This document shows, piece by piece, positions 31,268 to 40,396 of a DNA stretch of 64,000 bases. Made by a program: the position numbers and the translations under genes. The notes under the pieces were generated by a model. The model ran no database searches. It was not told the origin of the DNA and saw nothing but the letters and a program-made list of their open reading frames with translations. Source of the stretch: Methylobacterium bullatum (GTDB taxonomy: Bacteria; Pseudomonadota; Alphaproteobacteria; Rhizobiales; Beijerinckiaceae); the NCBI GenBank assembly GCA_902712845.1, contig LR743504.1, positions 3,136,001 through 3,200,000 on the forward strand. Reading direction: 5' to 3'. Every line of letters begins with the position of its first letter. The stretch's first letter is position 1.

Positions 31268-32389
31268 TTACGTCCCGCGAGGGCCTCGGGATGCGGCCTG
31301 CGCCACGTCCCCATCGGAGAACTCCCGCCACAAAAGCACCAGGGCCGCCATCACCGCCGGGCCGAGGAAAAGCCCGAGCAGGCCGAACGTCTCGACCCCG
31401 CCGAGGATGCCGAGCAGCACCCAGAGGAAGGGCAGGCGGGTGGTGCCGCCGATCAGCACCGGCCTCACAAAATGGTCGGCGACGAAGGTGACGACGAACC
31501 CCGCCACCACCACGACCGCCGCGGGGATCACCGCCCCGCTGGCCAGAAGAATCAGGGCGGCAATGCCAAAGACGAGCGGCGCCCCGAAGGGGATCATCGC
31601 CGCCACCGCCGTCAGCGCACCGAGCAGAACCGGATGCGGCACGCCCGCAAAATAGTAAACGATTCCAAGGAGTACGCCTTCGCCGAGGCCGACCAGGACA
31701 AGCCCATCGACGGTGCCGTGGACGGAGGCGACCATCTGGCGCGCCACCCGCTCACCGCGCGGGCCGAACAGGCGGCCGCTCGCCGTCAGCGACTGCCTGA
31801 TGACAGTTCGCCCGTCTCGGAACAGGAAGAACAACGTCAGCAGGGTGAAACCGAATAGCACAACCCGGCGAACCACTTGAGCCCCGAGGCTCTTGGTCAG
31901 GCCGATGGTGGTCGAGTTGTCGAGCTTGTGCAGGATCTCGGAGCCGGCGGACGGGTGGCTGAGATTTTCGCTCCACCACGCGCTGGCCTTGGCTGCGCCG
32001 TATGGAAGATGGGACAGGAATTCGGGGGTCGGAATCCCGCTTTGCTCCACCGACTTCACCCAGGCCATCGCGTCATGGGCCTCCCGAGCCGCCTGGACGC
32101 CAAGGAGCACCAGGGGCGCCAGGAAGACCAGCGCCACCGCCAGGGTGAACAGGCTCGGCAGCAGGATGTTGTGCCCCCCGGGCGGCCACCGCCGTTCCGC
32201 CTTCGCGTAAAGCGGCCAGAGCGCGATGGCGAGGATCACGGCCCAGGCCAGCGCCGGAAGGAACGGGTGAAGCACCCACAGGCCGAGGGCTGACAGAGCC
32301 ATAACCAGGGCAATGCGCGCCCCCCCTTGGGCACGGCTGCGATGGTCCGCCGGCAGCTCAGCCGCATCGACAGATGTAAGTCGTTCCAT
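31268..32389 (-). CDS. AI-2E family transporter
   Basis: A 373-residue membrane protein with about eight hydrophobic segments in the usual arrangement: a pair near the N-terminus ([34 protein letters not shown]), one at about 80, and a cluster from residue 190 on, including [19 protein letters not shown], the family signature near residue 270. Members export autoinducer-2, antiport Na+/H+ or do other things, so the function stays open. Start ATG 32389 is chosen from the conserved region; the frame runs far upstream without a domain. Confidence 0.88.
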   Translation of the reverse strand: MERLTSVDAAELPADHRSRAQGGARIALVMALSALGLWVLHPFLPALAWAVILAIALWPLYAKAERRWPPGGHNILLPSLFTLAVALVFLAPLVLLGVQAAREAHDAMAWVKSVEQSGIPTPEFLSHLPYGAAKASAWWSENLSHPSAGSEILHKLDNSTTIGLTKSLGAQVVRRVVLFGFTLLTLFFLFRDGRTVIRQSLTASGRLFGPRGERVARQMVASVHGTVDGLVLVGLGEGVLLGIVYYFAGVPHPVLLGALTAVAAMIPFGAPLVFGIAALILLASGAVIPAAVVVVAGFVVTFVADHFVRPVLIGGTTRLPFLWVLLGILGGVETFGLLGLFLGPAVMAALVLLWREFSDGDVAQAASRGPRGT

Positions 32390-32761
32390 TCTCGTCACCT
32401 CTGCCGCCTTCTGGCACGCTTCACGCTCGATGAATTCAGGCAGAGAGCGAGGACAGGCCCACGCCGAACGGGCGCGCATCCGCATGTAGGTCAGGGCATC
32501 GACGGGCGGAATGGTCCGGCACGGCCCGGAACCGCACGAAGGCGCGAGCCCGAGCCGAGTGTCTGCCAAGGTTGCCCGGCCCCACCCCCTCGTGTAAGGG
32601 ACCGCCTTCGATCGGAAGCGGCGCGACGCCGCTTCGGGGGCATGCTGCGCGACCCGGGGGGCGCCGGGTTCACGCGCCAGCCTCGGACCGGCCGCGCCCG
32701 CTACGGGATCCGATACCGGACCCGCCACGGCGCGCCACAGAGAAGAAAACGGCGAAAACGC
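32390..32761. other. divergent intergenic region ahead of acpXL
   Basis: 372 bases without a supported gene, between divergent genes. A perfect 9-bp hairpin, GAAGCGGCG (32615-32623) with CGCCGCTTC (32627-32635), has no T run. The promoter of the very-long-chain fatty acid cluster must lie here. Confidence 0.6.
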
Positions 32762-33064
32762 ATGTCTGACCAGCCGACCACCGCTACGTTCGACCGCGTC
32801 GCGGACATCATCGCCGACACCGCCGACATCCCGCGTGACACCATCTCGCCCGAGAGCCACGCCATCGAGGATCTCGGCATCGATTCGCTCGCCTTCCTCG
32901 ACATCGCCTTCGCGGTGGACAAGGCCTTCGGCATCAAACTGCCGCTGGAGCGTTGGACCCAGGAGGTCAACGAGGGCAAGGTGCCGGCCGAGGAGTATTT
33001 CGTGCTGAAGAACCTCTGCGCTCGCATCGACGCGCTGGTGGCCGAAAAGGCCGCCAAGGTCTGA
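32762..33064 (+). CDS. acpXL: acyl carrier protein AcpXL
   Basis: A 100-residue acyl carrier protein. The phosphopantetheine Ser is in [16 protein letters not shown] (Ser42 of the DSL motif). It is longer than housekeeping AcpP (about 78 residues) and has the C-terminal extension of AcpXL, which carries the 27-hydroxyoctacosanoyl chain for lipid A in rhizobia. It opens a same-strand cluster with dehydratase, ketosynthases, reductases and acyltransferase, the known acpXL-lpxXL set. Confidence 0.92.
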   Translation: MSDQPTTATFDRVADIIADTADIPRDTISPESHAIEDLGIDSLAFLDIAFAVDKAFGIKLPLERWTQEVNEGKVPAEEYFVLKNLCARIDALVAEKAAKV

Positions 33065-33137
33065 AGGGCGAGCCCGTCCGGGCCGATCCCTTGAGTGTCC
33101 AGCGGAGCCTCTAGTCCCCAGCGGAGCCTTTGACGCC

Positions 33138-33635
33138 ATGCGCCTCGAATATTTCGAGATGATCGACACGGTGACGAGTCTCGACAAGGCCGCCGGCCGG
33201 ATCGAGGCCCTGGCTCATGTGCCGATGGAGAGCCCGGTCTTCGAGGGTCACTTTCCCGGTCATCCCCTGGTGCCCGGGGTGCTTCTCACGGAGACCATGG
33301 CCCAGGCCTCGGGATATCTACTCCTGGCCCATCTCGATTTCGTGCAGATGCCATTCCTGATGGCGGTAGACAAGGCGCGGTTCCGTTCCTTCGTCGGCCC
33401 CGGCGCGACGCTCATCGTGCAGGCGAGCCTGGAGCATGATGGCTCCGGCTACGCGGTGACAAAGGCTTCGATCCGCCACGAGGGCAAGCCGCTGGCCGAT
33501 GCGGAGCTGCGGTTTCGGACGATGCCCTTCCCGGAGGGGCTCGACGTGCCCATGCGCGAGCGCGCCCAGCGGATCGGCCTGATGGATCGCGCGGTTGCGG
33601 CAGGGGCTCCCCCCGGGGGAGCGGTTCCGGCATGA
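33138..33635 (+). CDS. fabZXL: 3-hydroxyacyl-ACP dehydratase, FabZ family (FabZXL)
   Basis: A 165-residue hotdog-fold enzyme. The active-site His and Glu are in FEGHFPGHPLVPGVL (His38) and LTETMAQASGYL (Glu52). It removes water during each elongation cycle on AcpXL. It is the second gene of the cluster and overlaps the next start by four bases (ATGA). The C-terminal extension beyond residue 145 is longer than in FabZ. Confidence 0.9.
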   Translation: MRLEYFEMIDTVTSLDKAAGRIEALAHVPMESPVFEGHFPGHPLVPGVLLTETMAQASGYLLLAHLDFVQMPFLMAVDKARFRSFVGPGATLIVQASLEHDGSGYAVTKASIRHEGKPLADAELRFRTMPFPEGLDVPMRERAQRIGLMDRAVAAGAPPGGAVPA

Positions 33636-34783
33636 GCAAGACCAGCATGGACCGGCGCGCCGTGGTCGTCACCGGCATTGGCCTCGTCTCGTGTGCCGGG
33701 GAGGGAATCGCCGCCCACCTCGAAGCCTTTGCGGCGGGTAGCCCGAAGGTCGTGGATACGGAGCGCTTCGCGCCCTATCCGGTCCATCCGGCCCCGCCGC
33801 TCGTCCTCGACGGACAGATCCCCAAGAAGTCGGACCAGCGGCAGATGGAGGCGTGGCAGCGCCTGGGCGTCTACGCGGCCGGGCTTGCCCTCGACTCGGC
33901 TGGGGTGAAACAGGATACGGCCTTCAAGGCAGCGATGCATCTCGTCGTCGCCTGCGGCGGCGGCGAGCGCGATACGGCGGTGGACGGTGCGATCCTCACC
34001 GGCCTGCGCGACGCGGCCGATCCAGGCGCCTATCTCAACGAGCACCTGCAGAACGACCTGCGCCCGACTCTCTTCCTGGCCCAACTCTCGAACCTGCTCG
34101 CCGGCAACATCGCCATCGTCCACGGTGTCACCGGCGCCTCGCGCACGTTCATGGGCGAGGAGGCTTCGGGCGTCGACGCCTTGCGCAACGCCCAGAGCCG
34201 CATCGCTTCGGGCCAGATCGATACGATGCTGGTGGGCGGCTCCTACAGCGCGGAACGTCCCGACGTTCTGGTCGTCCATGAACTGGGCAGATACCTACGG
34301 AAGGGCGGTTTCCGGCCAGTCTTTGAGCGTCAAAGTGAAGGCGAGGCCGGCTTCATCCTTGGAAGTACCGCCGCCTTCCTCATGCTGGAAGCCGCCGAGA
34401 CCGCCGCGGCACGCAAGGCGACGATCTTCGCCCGCCTTCTCCCGGTGGAGAGCGATCGTCCCCGGCGCGAGGCCGGCAGCGTAGGTCGCAGCCTCTCGAG
34501 CTTGTGGCGCGAGGCCGGCGCCAAGCCGGACATGGTAATTTCGGGCGCTACCGGCGTCGAGGGAATCACAGCCGAGGAGCGCGCGGCCCTAGGCGAACTC
34601 GCGCCCGGCGTGCCTGTCACGGCCCTCGGGGACATTACCGGTCACTCGCTCGAAGTCACGGCGCCGTTGGGGGCAGCACTCGCCGCCGCGCTGATCTCGG
34701 AGGGTAGGGCGCGCGAGGTCGCGATCACCACCGTCGGCCATCGCCGTGGTGAGGGAGTGGTCCGCCTGAGCGCGCTGTCGTGA
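33632..34783 (+). CDS. fabF2XL: ketosynthase-like protein lacking catalytic residues (chain-length-factor-like)
   Basis: A 383-residue thiolase-fold protein, overlapping fabZXL by four bases. VVVTGIGLVSCAG opens it as in FabF. Aligned by eye on the FabF active site, the nucleophile Cys is replaced by Glu (RTFMGEEASGVDALRNA, about residue 177), and the first catalytic His region reads ISGATGVEGI with no His. The second His remains (ITGHSLEVTAPLGAALAAAL). It stands directly before a fully active ketosynthase, just as the FabF2XL gene does in rhizobia. This resembles a ketosynthase/chain-length-factor heterodimer, in which the inactive partner sets chain length. That role is inferred. Confidence 0.8.
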   Translation: MSKTSMDRRAVVVTGIGLVSCAGEGIAAHLEAFAAGSPKVVDTERFAPYPVHPAPPLVLDGQIPKKSDQRQMEAWQRLGVYAAGLALDSAGVKQDTAFKAAMHLVVACGGGERDTAVDGAILTGLRDAADPGAYLNEHLQNDLRPTLFLAQLSNLLAGNIAIVHGVTGASRTFMGEEASGVDALRNAQSRIASGQIDTMLVGGSYSAERPDVLVVHELGRYLRKGGFRPVFERQSEGEAGFILGSTAAFLMLEAAETAAARKATIFARLLPVESDRPRREAGSVGRSLSSLWREAGAKPDMVISGATGVEGITAEERAALGELAPGVPVTALGDITGHSLEVTAPLGAALAAALISEGRAREVAITTVGHRRGEGVVRLSALS

Positions 34784-34912
34784 CCGCCGGGGATGCGGCT
34801 GTCAGCTCACCGAAATTCCGCTAAGACGGGTTCAACCGTGATCGATCGGTCCAAATGTTCGGGACGGGGCATCTTCAAGGCCGTTCGGTCGGAACGATAG
34901 CAAGACGGCGCT

Positions 34913-36214
34913 ATGACGAACTCCTCCCCCCGCGATTCACGAAGCTTCCGAGACAGCCATGGCCGGCCATTGGTCGCGGTCACGGGCCTCGGCATCGTCA
35001 CCTCCCTCGGACAGGGACAGGCCGACAATTGGGCTGCGCTCACCGCCGGCCGGTCCGGCATCCACAGCATCGCCCGTTTTCCCACCGACGGCCTGCGCAC
35101 CCGCATCGCCGGCACAGTGGATTTCTTGGACACCGACCCGCTCGTGGCGCCCGCGCTGTCGCAGCGCTTCGCCGAGGAAGCGGCCGAGGAGGCGATCAGT
35201 CAATCCGGCATCGGCGAGAAGGGCAATTTCCCCGGTGCACTGTTCATCGCCGTACCACCGGTGGAGATGGAATGGCCCCAGCGCCACTCCCTAGCGCAGG
35301 CTTCCGGCCAGAACGGCGACATCACCTATTCCGACCTTCAGCGGGCAGCATCGAGCAGACGGTTCGACGCCTGGCACGACCTCTTCATCTTCGCCACCGT
35401 GGCCGACAACATCGCCGACCGGTTCGGCACCAAGGGATCGCCGATCTCGCTCTCCACCGCCTGCTCCTCCGGCGCTACCGCGATCCAGCTAGGCGTCGAG
35501 GCGATCCGGCGGGGCGAGATGGAAGCGGCCTTGTGTATCGGCACCGACGGTTCGGTGAACCCGGAATCGCTGATCCGTTTCTCGCTGCTCTCCGCTCTTT
35601 CAACCCAGAACGATCCACCGGAGGGGGCCTCGAAGCCGTTCTCCAAGAACCGCGACGGCTTCGTCATGGGGGAGGGGGCCGCCGCCCTGGTTCTGGAGAA
35701 TGCCGAATCCGCACGGGCGCGGGGCGCGACGATCCTAGGCTACGTCTTCGGCTGCGGCGAGAAGGGCGACGGCTTCCACCGCACCCGGTCGAGCCCGGAC
35801 GGTGCGCCCGGCATCGCCGCCATCCGCGCTGCCCTGAACGATGCCGGCACCGAGCCGGATTCCATCGACACGATCAATGCACACGGCACATCGACGCCAG
35901 AGAACGACAAGATGGAGGCATTGGGCTGCGCCGCCGTGTTCGGTGAGCGGATCCGCACCCTGCCGATCTCGTCGAACAAGTCGATGATCGGCCATACGCT
36001 GACCGCCGCGGGGGCCATCGAGGCGGTGATCTCACTCCTCACCGTCGCCCATGGCCGCATCCCACCGACGATCAATTACGCCGTGCCGGACCCAGCCCTC
36101 TCCCTCGACGTGGTAACGAGCGCACGCGACTCACGGGTCAGCCGTGTTCTGTCCAATTCCTTCGGATTCGGCGGGCAGAATACCTGCCTCGTCCTCGGGG
36201 ACGAGCCGGCATGA
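34913..36214 (+). CDS. fabF1XL: beta-ketoacyl-ACP synthase (FabF1XL)
   Basis: A 433-residue condensing enzyme with the full triad: Cys184 (LSTACSSGATAIQLG), His324 (INAHGTSTPENDKMEA) and His361 (SSNKSMIGHTLTAAGAIEA). It should elongate the AcpXL-bound chain, probably with the inactive partner upstream. It overlaps the following reductase by four bases. Length and neighbours match the rhizobial fabF1XL. Confidence 0.92.
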   Translation: MTNSSPRDSRSFRDSHGRPLVAVTGLGIVTSLGQGQADNWAALTAGRSGIHSIARFPTDGLRTRIAGTVDFLDTDPLVAPALSQRFAEEAAEEAISQSGIGEKGNFPGALFIAVPPVEMEWPQRHSLAQASGQNGDITYSDLQRAASSRRFDAWHDLFIFATVADNIADRFGTKGSPISLSTACSSGATAIQLGVEAIRRGEMEAALCIGTDGSVNPESLIRFSLLSALSTQNDPPEGASKPFSKNRDGFVMGEGAAALVLENAESARARGATILGYVFGCGEKGDGFHRTRSSPDGAPGIAAIRAALNDAGTEPDSIDTINAHGTSTPENDKMEALGCAAVFGERIRTLPISSNKSMIGHTLTAAGAIEAVISLLTVAHGRIPPTINYAVPDPALSLDVVTSARDSRVSRVLSNSFGFGGQNTCLVLGDEPA

Positions 36215-36975
36215 CGAACGAAGTATCCCGCCGCGTCCTCGTCACGGGTGGCGCCTCCGGCCTCGGATCGGCCATCGTGCGCGCGCTGGCCGCCTCCGGC
36301 TACGACATCGCCTTTACCTATCGCTCCTCGGGCGATGCGGCGGAGCGCCTTGTGGCCGAACTCAGCCAGGCCCATCCCGGACGGGCGATCACCGCTCACC
36401 CTCTCGACCTCGCCGACCGCGACGCCTTGGAGGCATTCTGCGAGGCCCAGGAGGGGGAAGCGTTCTACGGCCTCGTCCATAATGCCGGCCAATCCTACGA
36501 CGTGTTGGCCGCGATGATGGCGCAGGACAAGGCCGAGGCGGCGATGCAGGTGAACTTCTGGTCGCTGACCCGCATCGCGAAGGCACTGGTGCGCGGCATG
36601 ATCCGAGGACGTTCCGGCCGCATCGTCGCCATCGGTTCGGTGGCAGCCCTACAGGCCAATCCGGGCAATGCTGCCTATGCGGCGACGAAGGGTGCGCTGA
36701 TCTCCTATTGCCGGACGTTGGCGATCGAATCGGCCAAACGCGGGGTGACGGTCAACGTCATTGCGCCGGGCTTCATCGACACCGAGATGATGGCCCCCTA
36801 CGCCGCGCATCGTGACGGCATGGAGAAACAGATTCCCTCAGGACGCTTTGCCAAGCCGGATGAAGTAGCGGCGCTTGTGGCCTTCCTTATGGGAGATGCC
36901 GCAGCCTACATTACCGGCGCGGTTCTGCCGGTCGATGGCGGGCTAACGGCGATGATGGGTGTTCACCGGACCTGA
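36211..36975 (+). CDS. fabG: 3-oxoacyl-ACP reductase, SDR family (FabG-like)
   Basis: A 254-residue short-chain dehydrogenase. NAD(P) binding is VLVTGGASGLGSAIVRALA (residues 9-27); the catalytic Ser, Tyr and Lys are in IVAIGSVAALQ and AAYAATKGALISY. The C-terminal PVDGGLTAMMG is typical of FabG. Start overlaps the fabF1XL stop (ATGA). In rhizobial acpXL clusters a dedicated FabG is not usual, so the set here may be self-sufficient for the reduction step. Confidence 0.9.
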   Translation: MTNEVSRRVLVTGGASGLGSAIVRALAASGYDIAFTYRSSGDAAERLVAELSQAHPGRAITAHPLDLADRDALEAFCEAQEGEAFYGLVHNAGQSYDVLAAMMAQDKAEAAMQVNFWSLTRIAKALVRGMIRGRSGRIVAIGSVAALQANPGNAAYAATKGALISYCRTLAIESAKRGVTVNVIAPGFIDTEMMAPYAAHRDGMEKQIPSGRFAKPDEVAALVAFLMGDAAAYITGAVLPVDGGLTAMMGVHRT

Positions 36976-36988
36976 GGCGGATGATCCC

Positions 36989-37264
36989 ATGCGCTTCCAC
37001 TTCATCCTCGCGCTGGCTCTGACAGCGATTCCCGCCTTCGCCGAGACCGGCGCTTTCCGCGTCGACAGCCTTCCGCGCGGTGACGCGTTGAGCATCCGCG
37101 AGACGCCGGACGCCTCGGCGCCCGTGCTCGGCCAGGCGCCGGAAGGGGCACGCCTGCGCGGCTTCGGCTGTACCAACGAGACGCCGAGCGGCCTCACATG
37201 GTGCAGGGTCAAGGCTGGCCCGATCCTCGGCTGGGCGCGGCGGCGCTACCTCGCGCCGGATTGA
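36989..37264 (+). CDS. small secreted SH3-like protein
   Basis: A 91-residue protein with signal peptide MRFHFILALALTAIPAFAE (cleavage about residue 19) and a single bacterial SH3-like domain (ALSIRETPDASAPVLGQAPEG split at 34-54, then WCRVKAGPILGWARRRYL). Two Cys (GFGCTNE and TWCRVK) could form a disulfide. Such domains bind cell-wall or peptide ligands. It is 13 bases after fabG, inside the lipid A cluster, so an envelope role is plausible but unproven. Confidence 0.75.
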   Translation: MRFHFILALALTAIPAFAETGAFRVDSLPRGDALSIRETPDASAPVLGQAPEGARLRGFGCTNETPSGLTWCRVKAGPILGWARRRYLAPD

Positions 37265-37319
37265 GCCGGGACGGCTTTCAGTCGATAAGGCGGCCTATCC
37301 ATTCCGATCCCTCTTCCCC

Positions 37320-37430
37320 GAGGTGCGGAGTTATCGCGGAGGCCTTTAACGAGGGCTCCAGATGGCACAGGGGCCCTGGAGCTCCCTTCGAGGTCTGCTG
37401 ACGCGGGCGCCTCAGGACGAGGTGGTGCGA
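37320..37430. repeat. decayed palindromic repeat, copy C
   Basis: GGAGGCCTTTAACGAGGGCTCC and later GGAGCTCCCTTCGAGG with GCGCCTCAGGACGAGGTGGT resemble the right arm of the repeats at 7175 and 15917, but the left arm is largely lost. It lies between the SH3 gene and the dehydrogenase gene within a 208-base gap. Confidence 0.6.
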
Positions 37431-37472
37431 AGGAGGCTCGGGGTCCGAAGCGCCTGAAAAGAGACGAGACCG

Positions 37473-38498
37473 ATGCAAGCCCTCCAACTCTTCGGTGACC
37501 GTGACCTTCGCCTCAGCGAAGTTGATCCGCCTGCCGCTCCCGGCGCGGGCGAGGTTCAGATCCGCGTGCGCGCCGTGGGCTTGAACTTCATCGATGTCTG
37601 GGGCTTTCGCGGTATGGCCTTCGCCAAGCGCAAGATGCCGCTGACGGTGGGGGCCGAAGCCGCGGGCGAGATCGTCTGCGTCGGCGAGGGCGTGACGGAT
37701 CTGCGCGAGGGCGACCGCGTGGTAATGTACGGTGCGCAGACCTGCGGCCGCTGCAAGGCCTGCCGGGAAGGTCGCGACAACCTGTGCGAGGACGTCTCCG
37801 GCGTCATGGGCTTCCATATCGACGGGTTCGCGCGCGAGCGCGTCACCATGCAGGCTCGTCTCGTGGTAAAGGTGCCCGATGGGGTAAGCTTCACCGATGC
37901 GGCCTGTGCGCCGATCGCCTTCGGCACCGTTCAGCACATGCTGTTCGACAACGCGAGGCTCGAACCCGGCGAGAGCATCCTCGTCCATGCCGGCGGCTCG
38001 GGCATCGGCACCGCCGCGATCAAGATGGCGAAAGCCATCGGCTGCACCGTGTTCACGACGGTGGGCGACGATAGGAAAGGCGAGATGGCGAAAGCCCTCG
38101 GCGCCGATCACGTGATCAACTACCGGGACGAGCGCTTCGAGGGGGAGGTCCGCCGCCTGACCAAGCGAAAGGGAGTCGATGTGGTGTTCGAGCATGTCGG
38201 TCCTGATACCTGGAACGGCTCGCTCCTTTGCCTCAAGCGAGGCGGCCGCCTCGTCACCTGCGGCTCCACCTCAGGCGTCTCCACCACTATGAACCTGATG
38301 CAGTTGTTCCAGCAGCAGTACCGCATCACCGGCTCCTTCGGGTGCTCCATGGCCAACATCCGCCAGTCCCTGGCCAAGATGGCCGACGGGATCACGCCGG
38401 TGGTGGACACGATCCTCCCCCTCGAGAACTTTTCACAGGGGCTGGAACGCCTGGAATCGCGCAAGGTGTTCGGGAAGATCCTGGTGGCGATCGACTGA
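37473..38498 (+). CDS. adh2XL: zinc-type alcohol dehydrogenase-like oxidoreductase (Adh2XL)
   Basis: A 341-residue medium-chain dehydrogenase. The N-terminal GroES-like domain holds the structural-zinc loop QTCGRCKACREGRDNLCE (about residues 89-106), and the Rossmann domain has VHAGGSGIGTAAIKMAKAIG. The position between ketosynthase genes and lpxXL matches adh2XL of rhizobial clusters. Its exact step there is not settled; reduction in the elongation cycle is likely. Confidence 0.88.
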   Translation: MQALQLFGDRDLRLSEVDPPAAPGAGEVQIRVRAVGLNFIDVWGFRGMAFAKRKMPLTVGAEAAGEIVCVGEGVTDLREGDRVVMYGAQTCGRCKACREGRDNLCEDVSGVMGFHIDGFARERVTMQARLVVKVPDGVSFTDAACAPIAFGTVQHMLFDNARLEPGESILVHAGGSGIGTAAIKMAKAIGCTVFTTVGDDRKGEMAKALGADHVINYRDERFEGEVRRLTKRKGVDVVFEHVGPDTWNGSLLCLKRGGRLVTCGSTSGVSTTMNLMQLFQQQYRITGSFGCSMANIRQSLAKMADGITPVVDTILPLENFSQGLERLESRKVFGKILVAID

Positions 38499-38594
38499 CC
38501 TATCGTTAGGGCAAGCATGGCTCGCATTCACTCAGGCTGCCACTTCTCCAAAAAATGTTCTACACAAGCACGATAGCCACCTCCGGATAATCTC

Positions 38595-39599
38595 GTGCTG
38601 CGACTTGCCCTCGTCCTGAACCGCCATCTGCCCCGGATGGCGGGGATCGCTATGATTCCGCTGGTCCGCTGTTTGTTCTGGCTGGCGCGCATGCTGGGAA
38701 CCGAGCGGGCGAGCCGGACCGGCGGGGCGATTGCGCGAAGGGTGGGGCCGTTCCTGCCGGCGAACCGCATCGCATTGGCGAATCTGCGTGCTGCTTACCC
38801 CGAGAAGGATGAGGCCGCGATCAAGGCGCTCGCGACCCAGGCTTGGGACAATCTCGGCCGGACGGGGGCAGAATACGCCCATCTCGCCACTCTGTTTGAT
38901 ATCGACCCAAACGATCCGGCGAGCCAGCGGATGACCGTTGCCGGCGCGGAGCATTTCGAGGCTTTACGCGACGACGGCAAGCCGGGTCTGATCTTTGCTG
39001 CCCACCTTGCCAATTGGGAATTGCCGGCGATCTGCGCCGCCCGCTACGGGCTCGAGGCTACGGCGATCTTCCGGCCACCCAACGACATCGCTTCAGCCCG
39101 CCTCGTCGCAGAGGTGCGCCGCGAGACCATGGGCGGGCTGGCGGCAGCGGGGCAAGGCGCCGTTTTTTCGATGCAGGGCGTCGTAGAGCGAGGCGGCCAT
39201 CTCGGCCAACTCATCGATCAGCATTTCACCCGCGGCGTGGTGGTGGAGTTCTTCGGCCGAGCCGTTCTGGTGAATCCGTTGCTCGCCAAGCTCGCCAAGC
39301 ATTACGAATGCCCCGTTCACGGGGTGCGCGTGGTGCGAAAGGACAATGCCCACTTTCATCTCGAACTCACCCCACCCCTCGACCTGCCCCGTGATGCCAA
39401 TGGCGAGATCGACGTCCAGGGCGCGATGCAGGCGATGACCCGCGTGGTGGAGGAATGGGTTCGGGACAATCCTGGCCAGTGGCTCTGGATGCACAGGCGC
39501 TGGCGCCCGAACATGTTGCCAAAACCCAAAGTTGCCCTGCCGAAACAGTCGGATTCATCCACCACACATCGAGACAACGTGTCTTCCGTTCCAGGCTGA
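38595..39599 (+). CDS. lpxXL: lipid A very-long-chain fatty acyltransferase LpxXL
   Basis: A 334-residue LpxL/HtrB-family acyltransferase with N-terminal membrane segment and the catalytic H-x4-E motif in FAAHLANWELP (His137, Glu142). It transfers the long acyl chain from AcpXL to lipid A at the inner membrane. GTG start. It closes the cluster, as in rhizobia. It continues into a C-terminal tail rich in Ser and Asp not seen in LpxL. Confidence 0.9.
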   Translation: MLRLALVLNRHLPRMAGIAMIPLVRCLFWLARMLGTERASRTGGAIARRVGPFLPANRIALANLRAAYPEKDEAAIKALATQAWDNLGRTGAEYAHLATLFDIDPNDPASQRMTVAGAEHFEALRDDGKPGLIFAAHLANWELPAICAARYGLEATAIFRPPNDIASARLVAEVRRETMGGLAAAGQGAVFSMQGVVERGGHLGQLIDQHFTRGVVVEFFGRAVLVNPLLAKLAKHYECPVHGVRVVRKDNAHFHLELTPPLDLPRDANGEIDVQGAMQAMTRVVEEWVRDNPGQWLWMHRRWRPNMLPKPKVALPKQSDSSTTHRDNVSSVPG

Positions 39600-39618
39600 G
39601 GCGCTGTCACATAGATAT

Positions 39619-40368
39619 ATGGGCCGATCCGCTTCACGCATGCGCCGCTCCGCGCCGAGCCTCGTCGCGCTGACCATTGTCCTGACGCACATGATGGGTC
39701 CGGCTCGCGCCGAGCCGCCCCGCGCGGTGATCGAACTCTTCACCAGCCAAGGTTGCGGGGCCTGCCAGCAGGCCTCGCGGATGATGGGAGAGTACGCTCA
39801 GCAGCCCGACGTCATCGCCCTGACCCTCCCCGTCACCTACTGGGACTATCTCGGCTGGAAGGACGAGTTCGCGATCCCGGCCTTCACCGAGCGCCAACGC
39901 GCCTACGCTCTCAGCCATGGCGAGCGCCAGCTCTTCACGCCCCAGGCCATCGTCAACGGCGAGCCGTCCCCGGTCCGGTCGGACCGGGCATTCCTCGACC
40001 GCAGCCTTCGTGCGGCACGACAAGTGAGCGGCCTCATCGTATCGGTGAAGGCAACGGACCAGGGGGACCGTATCGCCATCGATATCGGCGCCGGACGCGG
40101 CACCGGCGAGGTTTGGCTGCTACCGATCCTGCGCAGGCACAAGACAATGGTCGCGCACGGCGAAAACAAGGGACAAGTGGTGGATTACGTCAACGTGGTG
40201 CGCGGGATGCATAGGGTTGGAGCCTGGACGGGCCAAGCCATGCATTTCGAACTCCCGCGCAACCTTGTTCGCTCGGGCAATGCCGACGGTTACGTGGTCG
40301 TACTCCAGAGCGGGACGTTGGCCCATCCCGCTCGCATTCTCGGTGCCACGAAGGGTCCGGGCTTCTGA
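39619..40368 (+). CDS. DUF1223-family secreted thioredoxin-like protein
   Basis: A 249-residue protein with signal peptide (LVALTIVLTHMMGPARAE). Then VIELFTSQGCGACQQASRMMGEY carries a thioredoxin-type CGAC motif at about residue 46, and LPVTYWDYLGWKDEFA and LFTPQAIVNGE follow, the DUF1223 signature. Function of the family is not known; a periplasmic thiol role is suggested by the CxxC. Start 39619 gives a sensible signal sequence. Confidence 0.88.
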   Translation: MGRSASRMRRSAPSLVALTIVLTHMMGPARAEPPRAVIELFTSQGCGACQQASRMMGEYAQQPDVIALTLPVTYWDYLGWKDEFAIPAFTERQRAYALSHGERQLFTPQAIVNGEPSPVRSDRAFLDRSLRAARQVSGLIVSVKATDQGDRIAIDIGAGRGTGEVWLLPILRRHKTMVAHGENKGQVVDYVNVVRGMHRVGAWTGQAMHFELPRNLVRSGNADGYVVVLQSGTLAHPARILGATKGPGF

Positions 40369-40396
40369 GCCACGGCCACTTCCCGCCTTCGGTGCC

